Source: Halomonas chromatireducens (lineage in GTDB: Bacteria; Pseudomonadota; Gammaproteobacteria; Pseudomonadales; Halomonadaceae). From it: 64,000 nucleotides of DNA. Within the stretch, counting starts at the first letter, position 1, and each line of letters begins with the position of its first letter. Of this stretch, positions 47,434 to 55,255 are shown piece after piece. The translations under genes were made by a program, and so were the position numbers. The notes beneath the pieces were generated by a model, which was not told where the DNA came from, made no database searches, and worked only from the letters and a program-made list of their open reading frames with translations. The stretch covers positions 3,195,930-3,259,929 of the forward strand of contig NZ_CP014226.1 of assembly GCF_001545155.1 (NCBI RefSeq), written 5' to 3'.

Positions 47434-48243
47434 TTACTTCGCCATTTTCTCCAGCATGGCATTTACCGCATCGAGGTGTTCCGGTTCGTTGTGGCACATA
47501 CCCTGGAAGACGGCACAGACGTCGAGGAAGTCCTTGAGCTCCATGCGACTGCCCATCTTCATCAGACGCTTGGTCAAGCGAGTCGCCCTGGGGGGCTGGG
47601 TGGCCATTCGGGTGGCAAGCTCTCCGACACGCGCCATCAGGGCCTCCGGTTCGGTGACTTCCAGCACGATGCCGTACGTCTTCGCTTCATCGGCATCGAT
47701 CACGCGGCCGGAGAGAGTCAGCTCGAAGGCGCGCTGATAGCCGATCAGTCGCTGCATGAACCAGGCACCGCCGTCTCCGGGAATGATGCCCAGGTTGAGG
47801 AAGGTCTCGCCGAACTTCGCCCTTTTCGAGGCGATGCGGATATCCGCCATATTGGCCAGGTCGAAGCCGGCACCGATGGCCGGGCCGTTGACCGCGGCGA
47901 TGATCGGCACCTCCACCGCCTGAAGCGCCAACGGGATACGCTGGATGCCACGCCGGTAGCGAGCGGCGACCTCGGCCACGTCGCCGGCGAAGTCGCCGCC
48001 GCGGTTGGCCATGTCCTTGACGTTGCCACCGGCCGAGAAGGCACTGCCCTCGCCGGTGATCACCAGTACCGAGACATCGTCACAGTGGTTGACCCACTCG
48101 GCGGTGGCGACGATGTCATCCACCAGGGCGGTGCCGGTCAGGGCGTTACGCACGTCATGGCGGTCAAGGGTCAGGGTCGCCACCCGCCCTTCCAGGCTCA
48201 GGCGCGCGTCGGTCAGAGTCGGTTGAGACGTGGAGTGGCTCAT
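47434..48243 (-). CDS. crotonase-family protein with non-canonical active site
   Basis: A 269-residue enoyl-CoA hydratase/isomerase-fold protein. The oxyanion-hole stretch SAGGNVKDM and VNGPAIGAGFDLANMADIRI are present. Against rat mitochondrial hydratase, Glu144 corresponds to Asp here (GAGFD) and Glu164 to Phe (FGETF). A classical hydratase mechanism is therefore unlikely, and isomerase or other chemistry is possible. Its ATG overlaps the end of the ADP-forming synthetase gene by 4 bases, so they are coupled. It is the last gene of the three-gene operon. Confidence 0.88.
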   Translation of the reverse strand: MSHSTSQPTLTDARLSLEGRVATLTLDRHDVRNALTGTALVDDIVATAEWVNHCDDVSVLVITGEGSAFSAGGNVKDMANRGGDFAGDVAEVAARYRRGIQRIPLALQAVEVPIIAAVNGPAIGAGFDLANMADIRIASKRAKFGETFLNLGIIPGDGGAWFMQRLIGYQRAFELTLSGRVIDADEAKTYGIVLEVTEPEALMARVGELATRMATQPPRATRLTKRLMKMGSRMELKDFLDVCAVFQGMCHNEPEHLDAVNAMLEKMAK

Positions 48244-50444
48244 GCGTGGGCTTCCTTGTCAGTGCTCTCTATGGTGCGATCCACGATAACCCGAGCATCC
48301 ACCACCGCATAGCCATCGGCGTGGGCAATCACTGGGTTGAGGTCCAGCTCGGAAAGCTGGGGATAGGCTTCGACGATCCGCGATACCGTCAACAGCAGGT
48401 CGACCAGAGCCCCCTTATCCACAGCCGACTCGCCACGCACCCCGGAAAGGATCTTCTTCGCCTTGATCTGTTCGACCATGCTGGAGGCATCTTGGCGCGT
48501 CAGCGGTATCGAGCGGAAGGCCACGTCCTCGAGTATCTCGACGAAGATGCCACCCAGGCCGAACATGAGCACCGGGCCGAAGATGGGGTCCCGGATCACG
48601 CCGACGATCACCTCCACCCCCTTCCTGGCCATGGGTGTCACCAGCAACCCTTCGATTTCGGCATCGGGATCGTAGGCCCGACAGGCATCCAGTATCTCCG
48701 CACGGGCCTGGCGCAGCGCCTGCTCGCCAACCAGGTTGAGCTTGACGCCACCGGCGTCGGACTTGTGCAGGATGTCCCTTGAAACCACCTTCATGGCCAG
48801 CGGCGTATCACCGGCGGTCCCACGGAACCGGGCGGCGGCCTCGACCAGCTCCTCTTCACTACGAACCACCAGTTCAAGGGGCACATCGATGCCATGATCG
48901 CGCAGGAGCTGCTTGGCCTCGTACTCGAAGAGATCGCGCCCCTCGGCCTGGGCTTGCGCGAACAGGGCGGAAAGCGCCGGCTTCGGTTCCACGGCGGTTT
49001 CGGGTGGCTGGCCATGGCTCTGCGCCAGGTACTGGCCACGCTCACCCAGGGCCGCCAGCACCCTGACCGACTGCTCGATGGAGGCGTAGATGGGCAGGCC
49101 AGCCTCGTGCAAACGGCGCAGGGCAGGCGGCTTGATCGGCGTATAGAGGCTGTAGATCACAAGCGGCTTGGTGGTGGCCTTGGAAAGATCCACCATGGCC
49201 TCGGCGCCGCGCATCTCATCGCCCAGCAGCGACTCTGCGAAGCGAATGCTGTAGCCACCGAACATGCCGACCAGGAACACGCTGTCGACATTATCGTCCT
49301 CGGCGACGATCTCCATGCAGGTGGCCAACAGGGAGGGGTGGGCGTCCGTGGAGCCGGCCACGTCCACCGGATTGACCGTGGAAGCCTGGGGAATCAGGAT
49401 ATCGCGCAGGCGCTGACGGGTGGCATTGGAGAGTTCGGCGAGTTCGAGTCCCGCCTCGGCCAGGCGATCCGAGGCGATGGTCGCCTGGCCGCCACCGTCC
49501 GAGATCACCGCCACGCGCTTGCCCCGCGCCTTCTGCAACAACCCCAGCCCCTCGGCAACCGGCAGGATCTCGTCGGAATACTGCACGACGCTGACTCCGG
49601 CCTGGCGCAGCAGGTCCACGGTCATGGCGTAGCTGCCGGCCAGGGCGCCTGTGTGGGAGCTGGCGGCTTTCTGGCCCTGCTCGGTGGAGCCGGACTTGTA
49701 GACCACCACCGGCTTCATGGCGGTGACATCGCGGGCGACTTCCAGGAACTTGCGACCGTCGCGAAAGCCTTCCACATAGAGGGCGGCGACCCGTGTGTTC
49801 TCATCCTCGCCCAGGTAGCGAAGGTAGTCGTTGAAGCCAATGTCGCTCTGGTTTCCCGGGCCCACATAGGTGCTGAAGCCTACCTGTCCGTTGTGCTGTG
49901 CCTCCAGCGCCAGCGACAGCAGCATGTTGCCGGACTGGGAGATGATGCCCACATCGCCCGCCTTGACGTTGTCGAGCGCCAGCAGGTTGATCCTGTGGTG
50001 CAGATTGAACACGCCCGACGTATTGGGACCGATGATACGCACGCCGTGTGCCTCGGCCCTGGCCATCATCTCGCGCTCGAGGGCGATCCCCTCGTCGCCG
50101 GTCTCGGCGAAGCCGCTTGCCAGGATGATCGCCCCCTTGATGCCACGCCGTCCGCACTCTGCAATGAGGGCAGGAACGGTGGCCGCCGGGGTACAGATCA
50201 GGGCGAGCTGGGGGTTGCCCGGGATAGCCGTCACAGAGGGCCAGGCCTTGATTCCCAGGATCATGTCGGCCTTGGGGTTGACCGGGTAGATTTCGCCTTT
50301 GTAGCCGTCCTTGATCAGGCCGACCATGGCCTTGTAGCCGCGCTTGGTGGGATCGCTCGAAGCCCCGACCACGGCAATGCCGGTCGGCGCCAGGATATCG
50401 TGGAGCGGGCTGCGGGTCGGCAGATGTCCTTCGATGGGATTCAT
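48240..50444 (-). CDS. ADP-forming acyl-CoA synthetase (ACD family, fused alpha-beta)
   Basis: A 734-residue cytoplasmic enzyme from the ATG at 50444 (MNPIEGHLPTRSPLHDILAP). It has an N-terminal CoA-binding domain (GIAVVGASSDPTKRGYKAM), then a succinyl-CoA-ligase-like domain. The phosphohistidine loop is KAASSHTGALAGSYAM. A C-terminal ATP-grasp domain (about 500-734) has DTPLAMKVVSRDILHKSDAG and FGLGGIFVEILEDVAFR. It makes an acyl-CoA from a carboxylate and ATP. It is flanked by two crotonases, so the acid is probably unsaturated or becomes so. SYK-6 FerA is a known relative of this class. Confidence 0.88.
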   Translation of the reverse strand: MNPIEGHLPTRSPLHDILAPTGIAVVGASSDPTKRGYKAMVGLIKDGYKGEIYPVNPKADMILGIKAWPSVTAIPGNPQLALICTPAATVPALIAECGRRGIKGAIILASGFAETGDEGIALEREMMARAEAHGVRIIGPNTSGVFNLHHRINLLALDNVKAGDVGIISQSGNMLLSLALEAQHNGQVGFSTYVGPGNQSDIGFNDYLRYLGEDENTRVAALYVEGFRDGRKFLEVARDVTAMKPVVVYKSGSTEQGQKAASSHTGALAGSYAMTVDLLRQAGVSVVQYSDEILPVAEGLGLLQKARGKRVAVISDGGGQATIASDRLAEAGLELAELSNATRQRLRDILIPQASTVNPVDVAGSTDAHPSLLATCMEIVAEDDNVDSVFLVGMFGGYSIRFAESLLGDEMRGAEAMVDLSKATTKPLVIYSLYTPIKPPALRRLHEAGLPIYASIEQSVRVLAALGERGQYLAQSHGQPPETAVEPKPALSALFAQAQAEGRDLFEYEAKQLLRDHGIDVPLELVVRSEEELVEAAARFRGTAGDTPLAMKVVSRDILHKSDAGGVKLNLVGEQALRQARAEILDACRAYDPDAEIEGLLVTPMARKGVEVIVGVIRDPIFGPVLMFGLGGIFVEILEDVAFRSIPLTRQDASSMVEQIKAKKILSGVRGESAVDKGALVDLLLTVSRIVEAYPQLSELDLNPVIAHADGYAVVDARVIVDRTIESTDKEAHA

Positions 50445-50464
50445 GTTTCGCTTACCTTGGCCTG

Positions 50465-51271
50465 TCACTGGCCCTTGAAGTTCGGGGTACGTTTCTCGGC
50501 GAAGGCGTCGACGCCCTCCTGCCAGTCTTCGGTGGTCGAGCAGGTGAAGACGGCGTCCAGCTCCTGCTGCAACTGCCCTTCCAGGTCGGTGTGTCCGCCC
50601 TGGTTCACCAGGCGCTTGAGCATGGCGATTGAGACAGGCGCCTGCTTCGCCAGATCGCCTGCCAGGCGGTGGGCCTCGTTCAACAGCGAATCCTGGGGCC
50701 AGCTCGAAGTGGCAAGGCCGATCCGCTTCGCCTCCTCGCCATCGATACGCCTGCCGGTGAACAGCAGCTGGCGCGCCATGTTCAGCCCCACCAGCTGGGG
50801 CAGGAGCTTGGAAACACCGCCGCCGACGCAGGTACCGATACTGGTCTCCGGGAAGCCGATCTGTGCCTCGTCGGCCATGACGATGAAGTCGCAGGAAACC
50901 GCCATCTCGGCGCCGGCGCCCAGGGCGTAGCCGTTGACGGCCGCAATCACCGGCTTGCGCAGGCGCAGGATCGCTTCGCAGACGTCGTTGCCGAGCTGCA
51001 GGTACTGACGACGCTGGAACAGCGTGCGCTTGGCACCTCCATGCTCCTTCATGTCGGCGCCAACACAGAAGGCGCGCCCCTCACCGGTCAGGATCACGGC
51101 ACGAATGTCGTCATCCGCTTCGGCGCTGGCCAGCGCCGCCAGCAGATCGGTATAGAGGGTCTCCACGACGGCATTCAGCCGATGGGGGCGATTGAAGCGT
51201 ATCTCCAAGACGCCACCCGTATGGATGATATTCAGGGTTTCGGGACTGGGGCTGGAACTGGCTTGAGTCAT
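50465..51271 (-). CDS. enoyl-CoA hydratase, canonical active site
   Basis: A 268-residue crotonase. GEGRAFCVGADMKEHGG forms the oxyanion hole. Both catalytic glutamates are present, in GAGAEMAVSCDF and IGFPETSIG (positions of rat Glu144 and Glu164). The C-terminal EGVDAFAEKRTPNFKGQ is typical of hydratases. It is first in the operon, 20 bases before the synthetase gene, and divergent from the RpiR regulator. Confidence 0.9.
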   Translation of the reverse strand: MTQASSSPSPETLNIIHTGGVLEIRFNRPHRLNAVVETLYTDLLAALASAEADDDIRAVILTGEGRAFCVGADMKEHGGAKRTLFQRRQYLQLGNDVCEAILRLRKPVIAAVNGYALGAGAEMAVSCDFIVMADEAQIGFPETSIGTCVGGGVSKLLPQLVGLNMARQLLFTGRRIDGEEAKRIGLATSSWPQDSLLNEAHRLAGDLAKQAPVSIAMLKRLVNQGGHTDLEGQLQQELDAVFTCSTTEDWQEGVDAFAEKRTPNFKGQ

Positions 51272-51355
51272 GGGCTAACCGGGTACTCTCGTGATCGAAC
51301 GATGGCTGTGGATGGCTGCATAACACCCGATAGCGCAACCTCCGCTGGAAACAAA

Positions 51356-51382
51356 CGTACCATTATGAAAAACATATTGGTA
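51356..51382. promoter_or_regulatory. candidate operator between ech and rpiR genes
   Basis: GTACCA-T-TATG pairs with CATA-T-TGGTAC around five A, an inverted repeat in the shared promoter region. RpiR-type regulators bind such palindromes. Motif-level evidence only. Confidence 0.4.
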
Positions 51383-51457
51383 CAGATGTATTGTGGGCAT
51401 CCTAGCCAAGCCACGGATCCTCGTCAATACGCACGTATTGAAAAATAACAGAACAGG

Positions 51458-51470
51458 GAACAAATGTTTC
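51458..51470. promoter_or_regulatory. CAAAC-type site upstream of rpiR gene
   Basis: GAACAAATGTTTC; its complement shares AAACATTTGTTC with the fadE operator at 42808-42825. It may link this locus to the same fatty-acid regulator. Confidence 0.4.
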
Positions 51471-51567
51471 ATTCATTGACGAAGTCCATGCGTTACAATG
51501 CCGAGCGACGGCTACCGGCCGCCCGCATCATGCCACTGGGGGTACCGCTCCCCTGCAGGAGACCGAC

Positions 51568-52494
51568 GTGCTGGAACAGGAACCGCAGAACGCCGACGCA
51601 CAGAATAACGAGACCAGTCCACCATCGGATCTGGATACCGTGAACCAGCAGCTGGCCGCCGCCTATCCGGAGCTCAGCCCGCAGCTGAAGCTTGCCGCCG
51701 GCTATGTGCTGGAACATCCGGTGGAAATCGCCTTCCAGTCGATCCGCAAGTCGGCCGCGGCGGCACGGGTAACCGCCTCGACTCTGGTGCGCCTGGCCAA
51801 GCGACTGGGATTCGACAGCTATGAGCAGTTTCGCGAGGTATTCCAGTCGGCGGTGCAGGCGAGTCCGGTGGAACTTTCCGGGCGGGCCAGCAATCTGCGC
51901 AACCTGGCCAGTCAGACCGATGACCAGGTCTTTCTCGACGTGGGCGACGCGGCCTTCGACAATATCGGCCGGCTCTTCACCGCCGATACCCAGGCCCGGG
52001 TCCGCGATGCGGCCAGGATGCTGCTCGGCGCCGAAAAGATCGCCGTGGTGGGATTTCGAGACACCTTCGCCTGTGCCTACCACTTCGCCTACGTGGGCCG
52101 TATCGCCATGCCCAACATCCAGCTCATACGGGGTCAGGAAGGCGGACTATTGACCGAGCTGGCCCCCTTCGGCGAAAAGGACCTGGTGGTGGCCTTCGGC
52201 TTCGAGCCCTATTGCGGCGAAACGGTGCGCGCCCTCGATATCGCCCGGGCCAATGGCGTCCGGCCCATCGTGGTGACCGACACGCTGCGCTCCCCCCTGG
52301 TGCCCGGCGCCGCCATCACCTTCACCGTGGCCAATGCCACACCACACTTCTTTCCCTCGATCCTTTCCGCCATCACCCTGATCGAAGTGCTGCTCGCCGA
52401 GTGCGTGGCCTTCGGCCCCGACCGCCTGGTCGATAACGTGGCGAGCTTCGAATCGCGAATGCGTGAGATGGGTGCCTATGTCAGCAATGAGTAG
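51568..52494 (+). CDS. MurR/RpiR family transcriptional regulator
   Basis: A 308-residue regulator with GTG start at 51568 and GCAGGAG eight bases before. The HTH_6 domain (about 30-110) contains SIRKSAAAARVTASTLVRLA and KRLGFDSYEQFREVF. The SIS effector domain (about 145-290) has KIAVVGFRDTFACAYHFAYV. SIS domains usually bind phosphosugars, but RpiR members also govern other catabolic genes. It is divergent from the ech-acs-ech operon and is its likely regulator. Confidence 0.9.
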   Translation: MLEQEPQNADAQNNETSPPSDLDTVNQQLAAAYPELSPQLKLAAGYVLEHPVEIAFQSIRKSAAAARVTASTLVRLAKRLGFDSYEQFREVFQSAVQASPVELSGRASNLRNLASQTDDQVFLDVGDAAFDNIGRLFTADTQARVRDAARMLLGAEKIAVVGFRDTFACAYHFAYVGRIAMPNIQLIRGQEGGLLTELAPFGEKDLVVAFGFEPYCGETVRALDIARANGVRPIVVTDTLRSPLVPGAAITFTVANATPHFFPSILSAITLIEVLLAECVAFGPDRLVDNVASFESRMREMGAYVSNE

Positions 52495-52505
52495 CGCACA
52501 CAAGA

Positions 52506-52537
52506 CGCCGCCGGCCCTGGAACGGGAACCGGCGGCG
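52506..52537. terminator. hairpin between rpiR and qor genes
   Basis: CGCCGCCGG and CCGGCGGCG form a 9-bp stem between two convergent genes. No T-run follows on either side, so efficiency is doubtful. Confidence 0.4.
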
Positions 52538-52572
52538 CAAGGCGAATCAGAAAGGGTTGTGGGCGATACCGA

Positions 52573-53550
52573 TCAGGGAATCAGGATAGTGGAACCGGTG
52601 GTCCTGCGGCTTGCCAGGTCCTCCTGGGCCTTGCCCACCTCGGCCAGGGAATATTTCTGGCCGATATCGATCGTGACCTTGCCGCTCTTGAGCATGTCGA
52701 ACAGCTCATTGGCCATCATCTCCAGGCGCTCCCGGGTGTCGGCATAGCCATTCAGGCTGGGACGGGTCACGAACAGCGAGCCCTTCTGGTTGAGGATGCC
52801 GATGTTGACGCCCTCGACCGCTCCCGAGGCGTTGCCGAAGCTGACCATCAGTGAACGGGGCTTTAGACAGTCGAGCGAGATCTCCCAGGTGTCCTTGCCC
52901 ACAGAGTCGTAGACCACATCCACCATCTCACCATTGGTCAGCTCACGCACCCGCTCGACAACGTCTTCCTTGGTATAGTCGATGGTCGCCCAGGCACCGT
53001 TCTTCTCGGCGAGAGCGGCCTTCTCCGGCGAACTCACGGTGCCGATCAATTTTACGCCCAGCGCCTTCGCCCACTGGCAGGCAATGGAGCCCACACCCCC
53101 GGCCGCTGCGTGCCACAGAATCGTCTCGCCACCCTTGAGAGGGCAGGTCTGGCGCAGCAGGTACTGAACCGTCAGCCCCTTGAGCATGCAGGCGGCCGCG
53201 GTTTCCACATCGACGCCCTCAGGCAGCACCACCACCTTGGCGGCGGGCAATACATGATAGTCGGCATAGGAGCCCAGCGGACCCTGGGCGTAGGCGACAC
53301 GGTCTCCCACCTCAAGGTGCGTCACACCATCACCCACGGCGTCGACCACGCCGGCGCCTTCGGTCCCCATGCCGGACGGCAGCGACGGCGCCGGGTACAG
53401 CCCGGTACGGAAGTAGATATCGATGAAATTGAGGCCAATGGCGTGGTTCTGGATGCGAACTTCGCCGGGTCCCGGTTCGGCAGGGGTTACCTCGAGTAGT
53501 TCAAGAACCTCCGGCCCACCGGTGCGGGAAAACTGGATACGCTTGGCCAT
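52573..53550 (-). CDS. qorA: NADPH:quinone reductase, zinc-independent MDR family
   Basis: A 325-residue medium-chain reductase (MAKRIQFSRTGGPEVLELLE). GLNFIDIYFRTGLYP replaces the zinc-ligand region of alcohol dehydrogenases. The nucleotide-binding loop is HAAAGGVGSIACQWAKALG, and VYDSVGKDTWEISLDCLKPR is the family signature. One-electron reduction of quinones is the known activity of the group. Confidence 0.92.
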   Translation of the reverse strand: MAKRIQFSRTGGPEVLELLEVTPAEPGPGEVRIQNHAIGLNFIDIYFRTGLYPAPSLPSGMGTEGAGVVDAVGDGVTHLEVGDRVAYAQGPLGSYADYHVLPAAKVVVLPEGVDVETAAACMLKGLTVQYLLRQTCPLKGGETILWHAAAGGVGSIACQWAKALGVKLIGTVSSPEKAALAEKNGAWATIDYTKEDVVERVRELTNGEMVDVVYDSVGKDTWEISLDCLKPRSLMVSFGNASGAVEGVNIGILNQKGSLFVTRPSLNGYADTRERLEMMANELFDMLKSGKVTIDIGQKYSLAEVGKAQEDLASRRTTGSTILIP

Positions 53551-53667
53551 GGCGCTATATTCCTTTCTTCGTTTGATGGGTGTTTAGTCAGGGTAGAGTC
53601 CTATCCAAACGCCGAATACGGCAACGGTCAAGGGTCGTGGCTACCGGTGGCCGCACTCGAGCCATTC

Positions 53668-54228
53668 TCAGGCAGGAAATGCCGCCAAGGCAGCGACGAA
53701 GAGGCCCTTCTCCTGTTCGAAGAAGCGGGGATCGTGCTTGAATCGCCGCAGGATCGCCGCCTCATCAAAATCCAACGCCGGTTCCACGTCGCTGATGGCC
53801 TGTGCCGGGTGCCCCTGGGCCAGGCCGATTCGGCGCCCACCGGGAGCAGCAAACCAGCGCGAAATGCCACAGCGCCGGTAAAAGGCTTCGGTGTCCGGGT
53901 CAGTTGCCTCCACGCGCAGCGGCGCCTTGAGCGCAAGCTCACGAATCAGCCGTCGCTCACTTTCACGATCACCGCTGGGCGATGCGCTCAGCCCCAGCAC
54001 CATGCCGGTCCCCGACTCGTCGAGCACCAGCAGCGCCAATGCACCGGGACGCTCCTGATCGTCAACCAGCCCCCAGAGGCGAGCGGCTTCATGAGCGAAG
54101 AGTACCTGCCGCACCCCCGAAAAAGTGACCAGGGGCGTCAGCCCTGCCTCTCGGCCGTAGATGTCGGCACAGAGCCTGGCCAGCCAGGCATTGCGCTGCT
54201 CGTCACGCTCGGGGGTCATCACCTTCAT
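53668..54228 (-). CDS. hypothetical protein, possibly GNAT-fold
   Basis: A 186-residue soluble protein if started at ATG 54228 (MKVMTPERDEQRNAWLARLC, GCGAGG upstream); an upstream in-frame start at 54297 would add 23 residues. The segment LRVEATDPDTEAFYRRCGIS followed by RWF resembles the C-terminal half of GNAT acetyltransferases. No acetyl-CoA loop was clearly recognised. GRRIGLAQGHP and RRFKHDPRFFEQEKGLF are of unknown meaning. It stands alone, divergent from ugpQ. Confidence 0.65.
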   Translation of the reverse strand: MKVMTPERDEQRNAWLARLCADIYGREAGLTPLVTFSGVRQVLFAHEAARLWGLVDDQERPGALALLVLDESGTGMVLGLSASPSGDRESERRLIRELALKAPLRVEATDPDTEAFYRRCGISRWFAAPGGRRIGLAQGHPAQAISDVEPALDFDEAAILRRFKHDPRFFEQEKGLFVAALAAFPA

Positions 54229-54366
54229 GCCATGCCTCGCTGCATCGTTCAAAGCCCGAAAGCCTAGCACAATCAGGCTCGTCTCCGCCCGTGCCATGGA
54301 CCTTGAGAGTCGCTATTCTGTCACCTGTAGCCAATAGACTAGTCAGGCCGCCCACGGAGTCACTGC

Positions 54367-55134
54367 ATGCCGCAACATCCCGACATCACCCTGCCCCGTC
54401 TTATCGCCCACCGGGGGCTTTCCGCTCACGCACCCGAGAACACTCTGGCTGCCGTACGTGCCGCCTTCGACACCGGCTGCCACTGGGTGGAGCTGGACGT
54501 ACAACTGCTGGGCGACGGCACCCCGGTGATCTGGCATGACCCGACCCTCAAGCGCTGCTCGGATGGCCATGGTCAGCTATCCCGACTCAGCCTGGACGAG
54601 GCACGTGGGCTCGACGTTGGCTCCTGGTTCAGTGATGCCTTTCGCGGTGAGCGCATGGCCACCCTTGCCGAGATGCTGAAGCTGCTGGCGAGCCTGGACA
54701 TGGGGGTCAATCTGGAGCTCAAGGTCGGGCGCAACCGCAGTGGCATCGAGCTGGCCGATAGCGTGGTTCCCCACCTGCTCAAGGCACTCCCCCCTGAACG
54801 CATCATCCTCTCCTCCTTCGACATGGCCTCGCTGCAATACGCCAGGTCGCTGGCCGATGCATCACGCCTACCGATCGGCGTGCTCACCGAAAGCATTCCA
54901 CAAAAATGGCAGCCCCGCTGCGAGACGCTCGATGCCTTCAGCGTTCATACCGACTGGACACGGCTCACTGCCCGGCGCGCCCGGGAGATCAAGGCGGCCG
55001 GCTACCGGCTACTTTGCTATACCCCCAACGACCCAGCTGCCTTCGCCCGCCATTGGGACTGGGGCGTCGACAGCGCCATCAGCGATGATCCGCCCTGTTT
55101 CGCCAGCATTGCACCGCCCCCGGCCCTGGCTTGA
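54367..55134 (+). CDS. ugpQ: glycerophosphodiester phosphodiesterase
   Basis: A 255-residue cytoplasmic GDPD. The catalytic histidines lie in LIAHRGLSAHAPENTL and VIWHDPTLKRCSDG, with metal-binding Glu/Asp in WVELDVQLLGDGTP and VNLELKVG. YTPNDPAAFARHWDWGVDSA is the conserved C-terminal part. It hydrolyses glycerophosphodiesters to glycerol 3-phosphate and an alcohol. No signal peptide, consistent with UgpQ rather than GlpQ. Confidence 0.94.
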   Translation: MPQHPDITLPRLIAHRGLSAHAPENTLAAVRAAFDTGCHWVELDVQLLGDGTPVIWHDPTLKRCSDGHGQLSRLSLDEARGLDVGSWFSDAFRGERMATLAEMLKLLASLDMGVNLELKVGRNRSGIELADSVVPHLLKALPPERIILSSFDMASLQYARSLADASRLPIGVLTESIPQKWQPRCETLDAFSVHTDWTRLTARRAREIKAAGYRLLCYTPNDPAAFARHWDWGVDSAISDDPPCFASIAPPPALA

Positions 55135-55255
55135 CCAACCGAGCCCAGGACTGCAGGACCCATGGATCATGGGCCGGCGACATCGGCCATTGTGGCCTAC
55201 GGTATGAGGTGCATCCCACGCTGATAAAGCGAGTTGGCTAACAGGAGAAGAGGCA

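Noticed and set aside
48894..50930. 678-codon plus-strand frame opposite the ADP-forming synthetase and a crotonase
   Set aside because: Runs across two real genes on the other strand and carries no motif; a GC-driven shadow.
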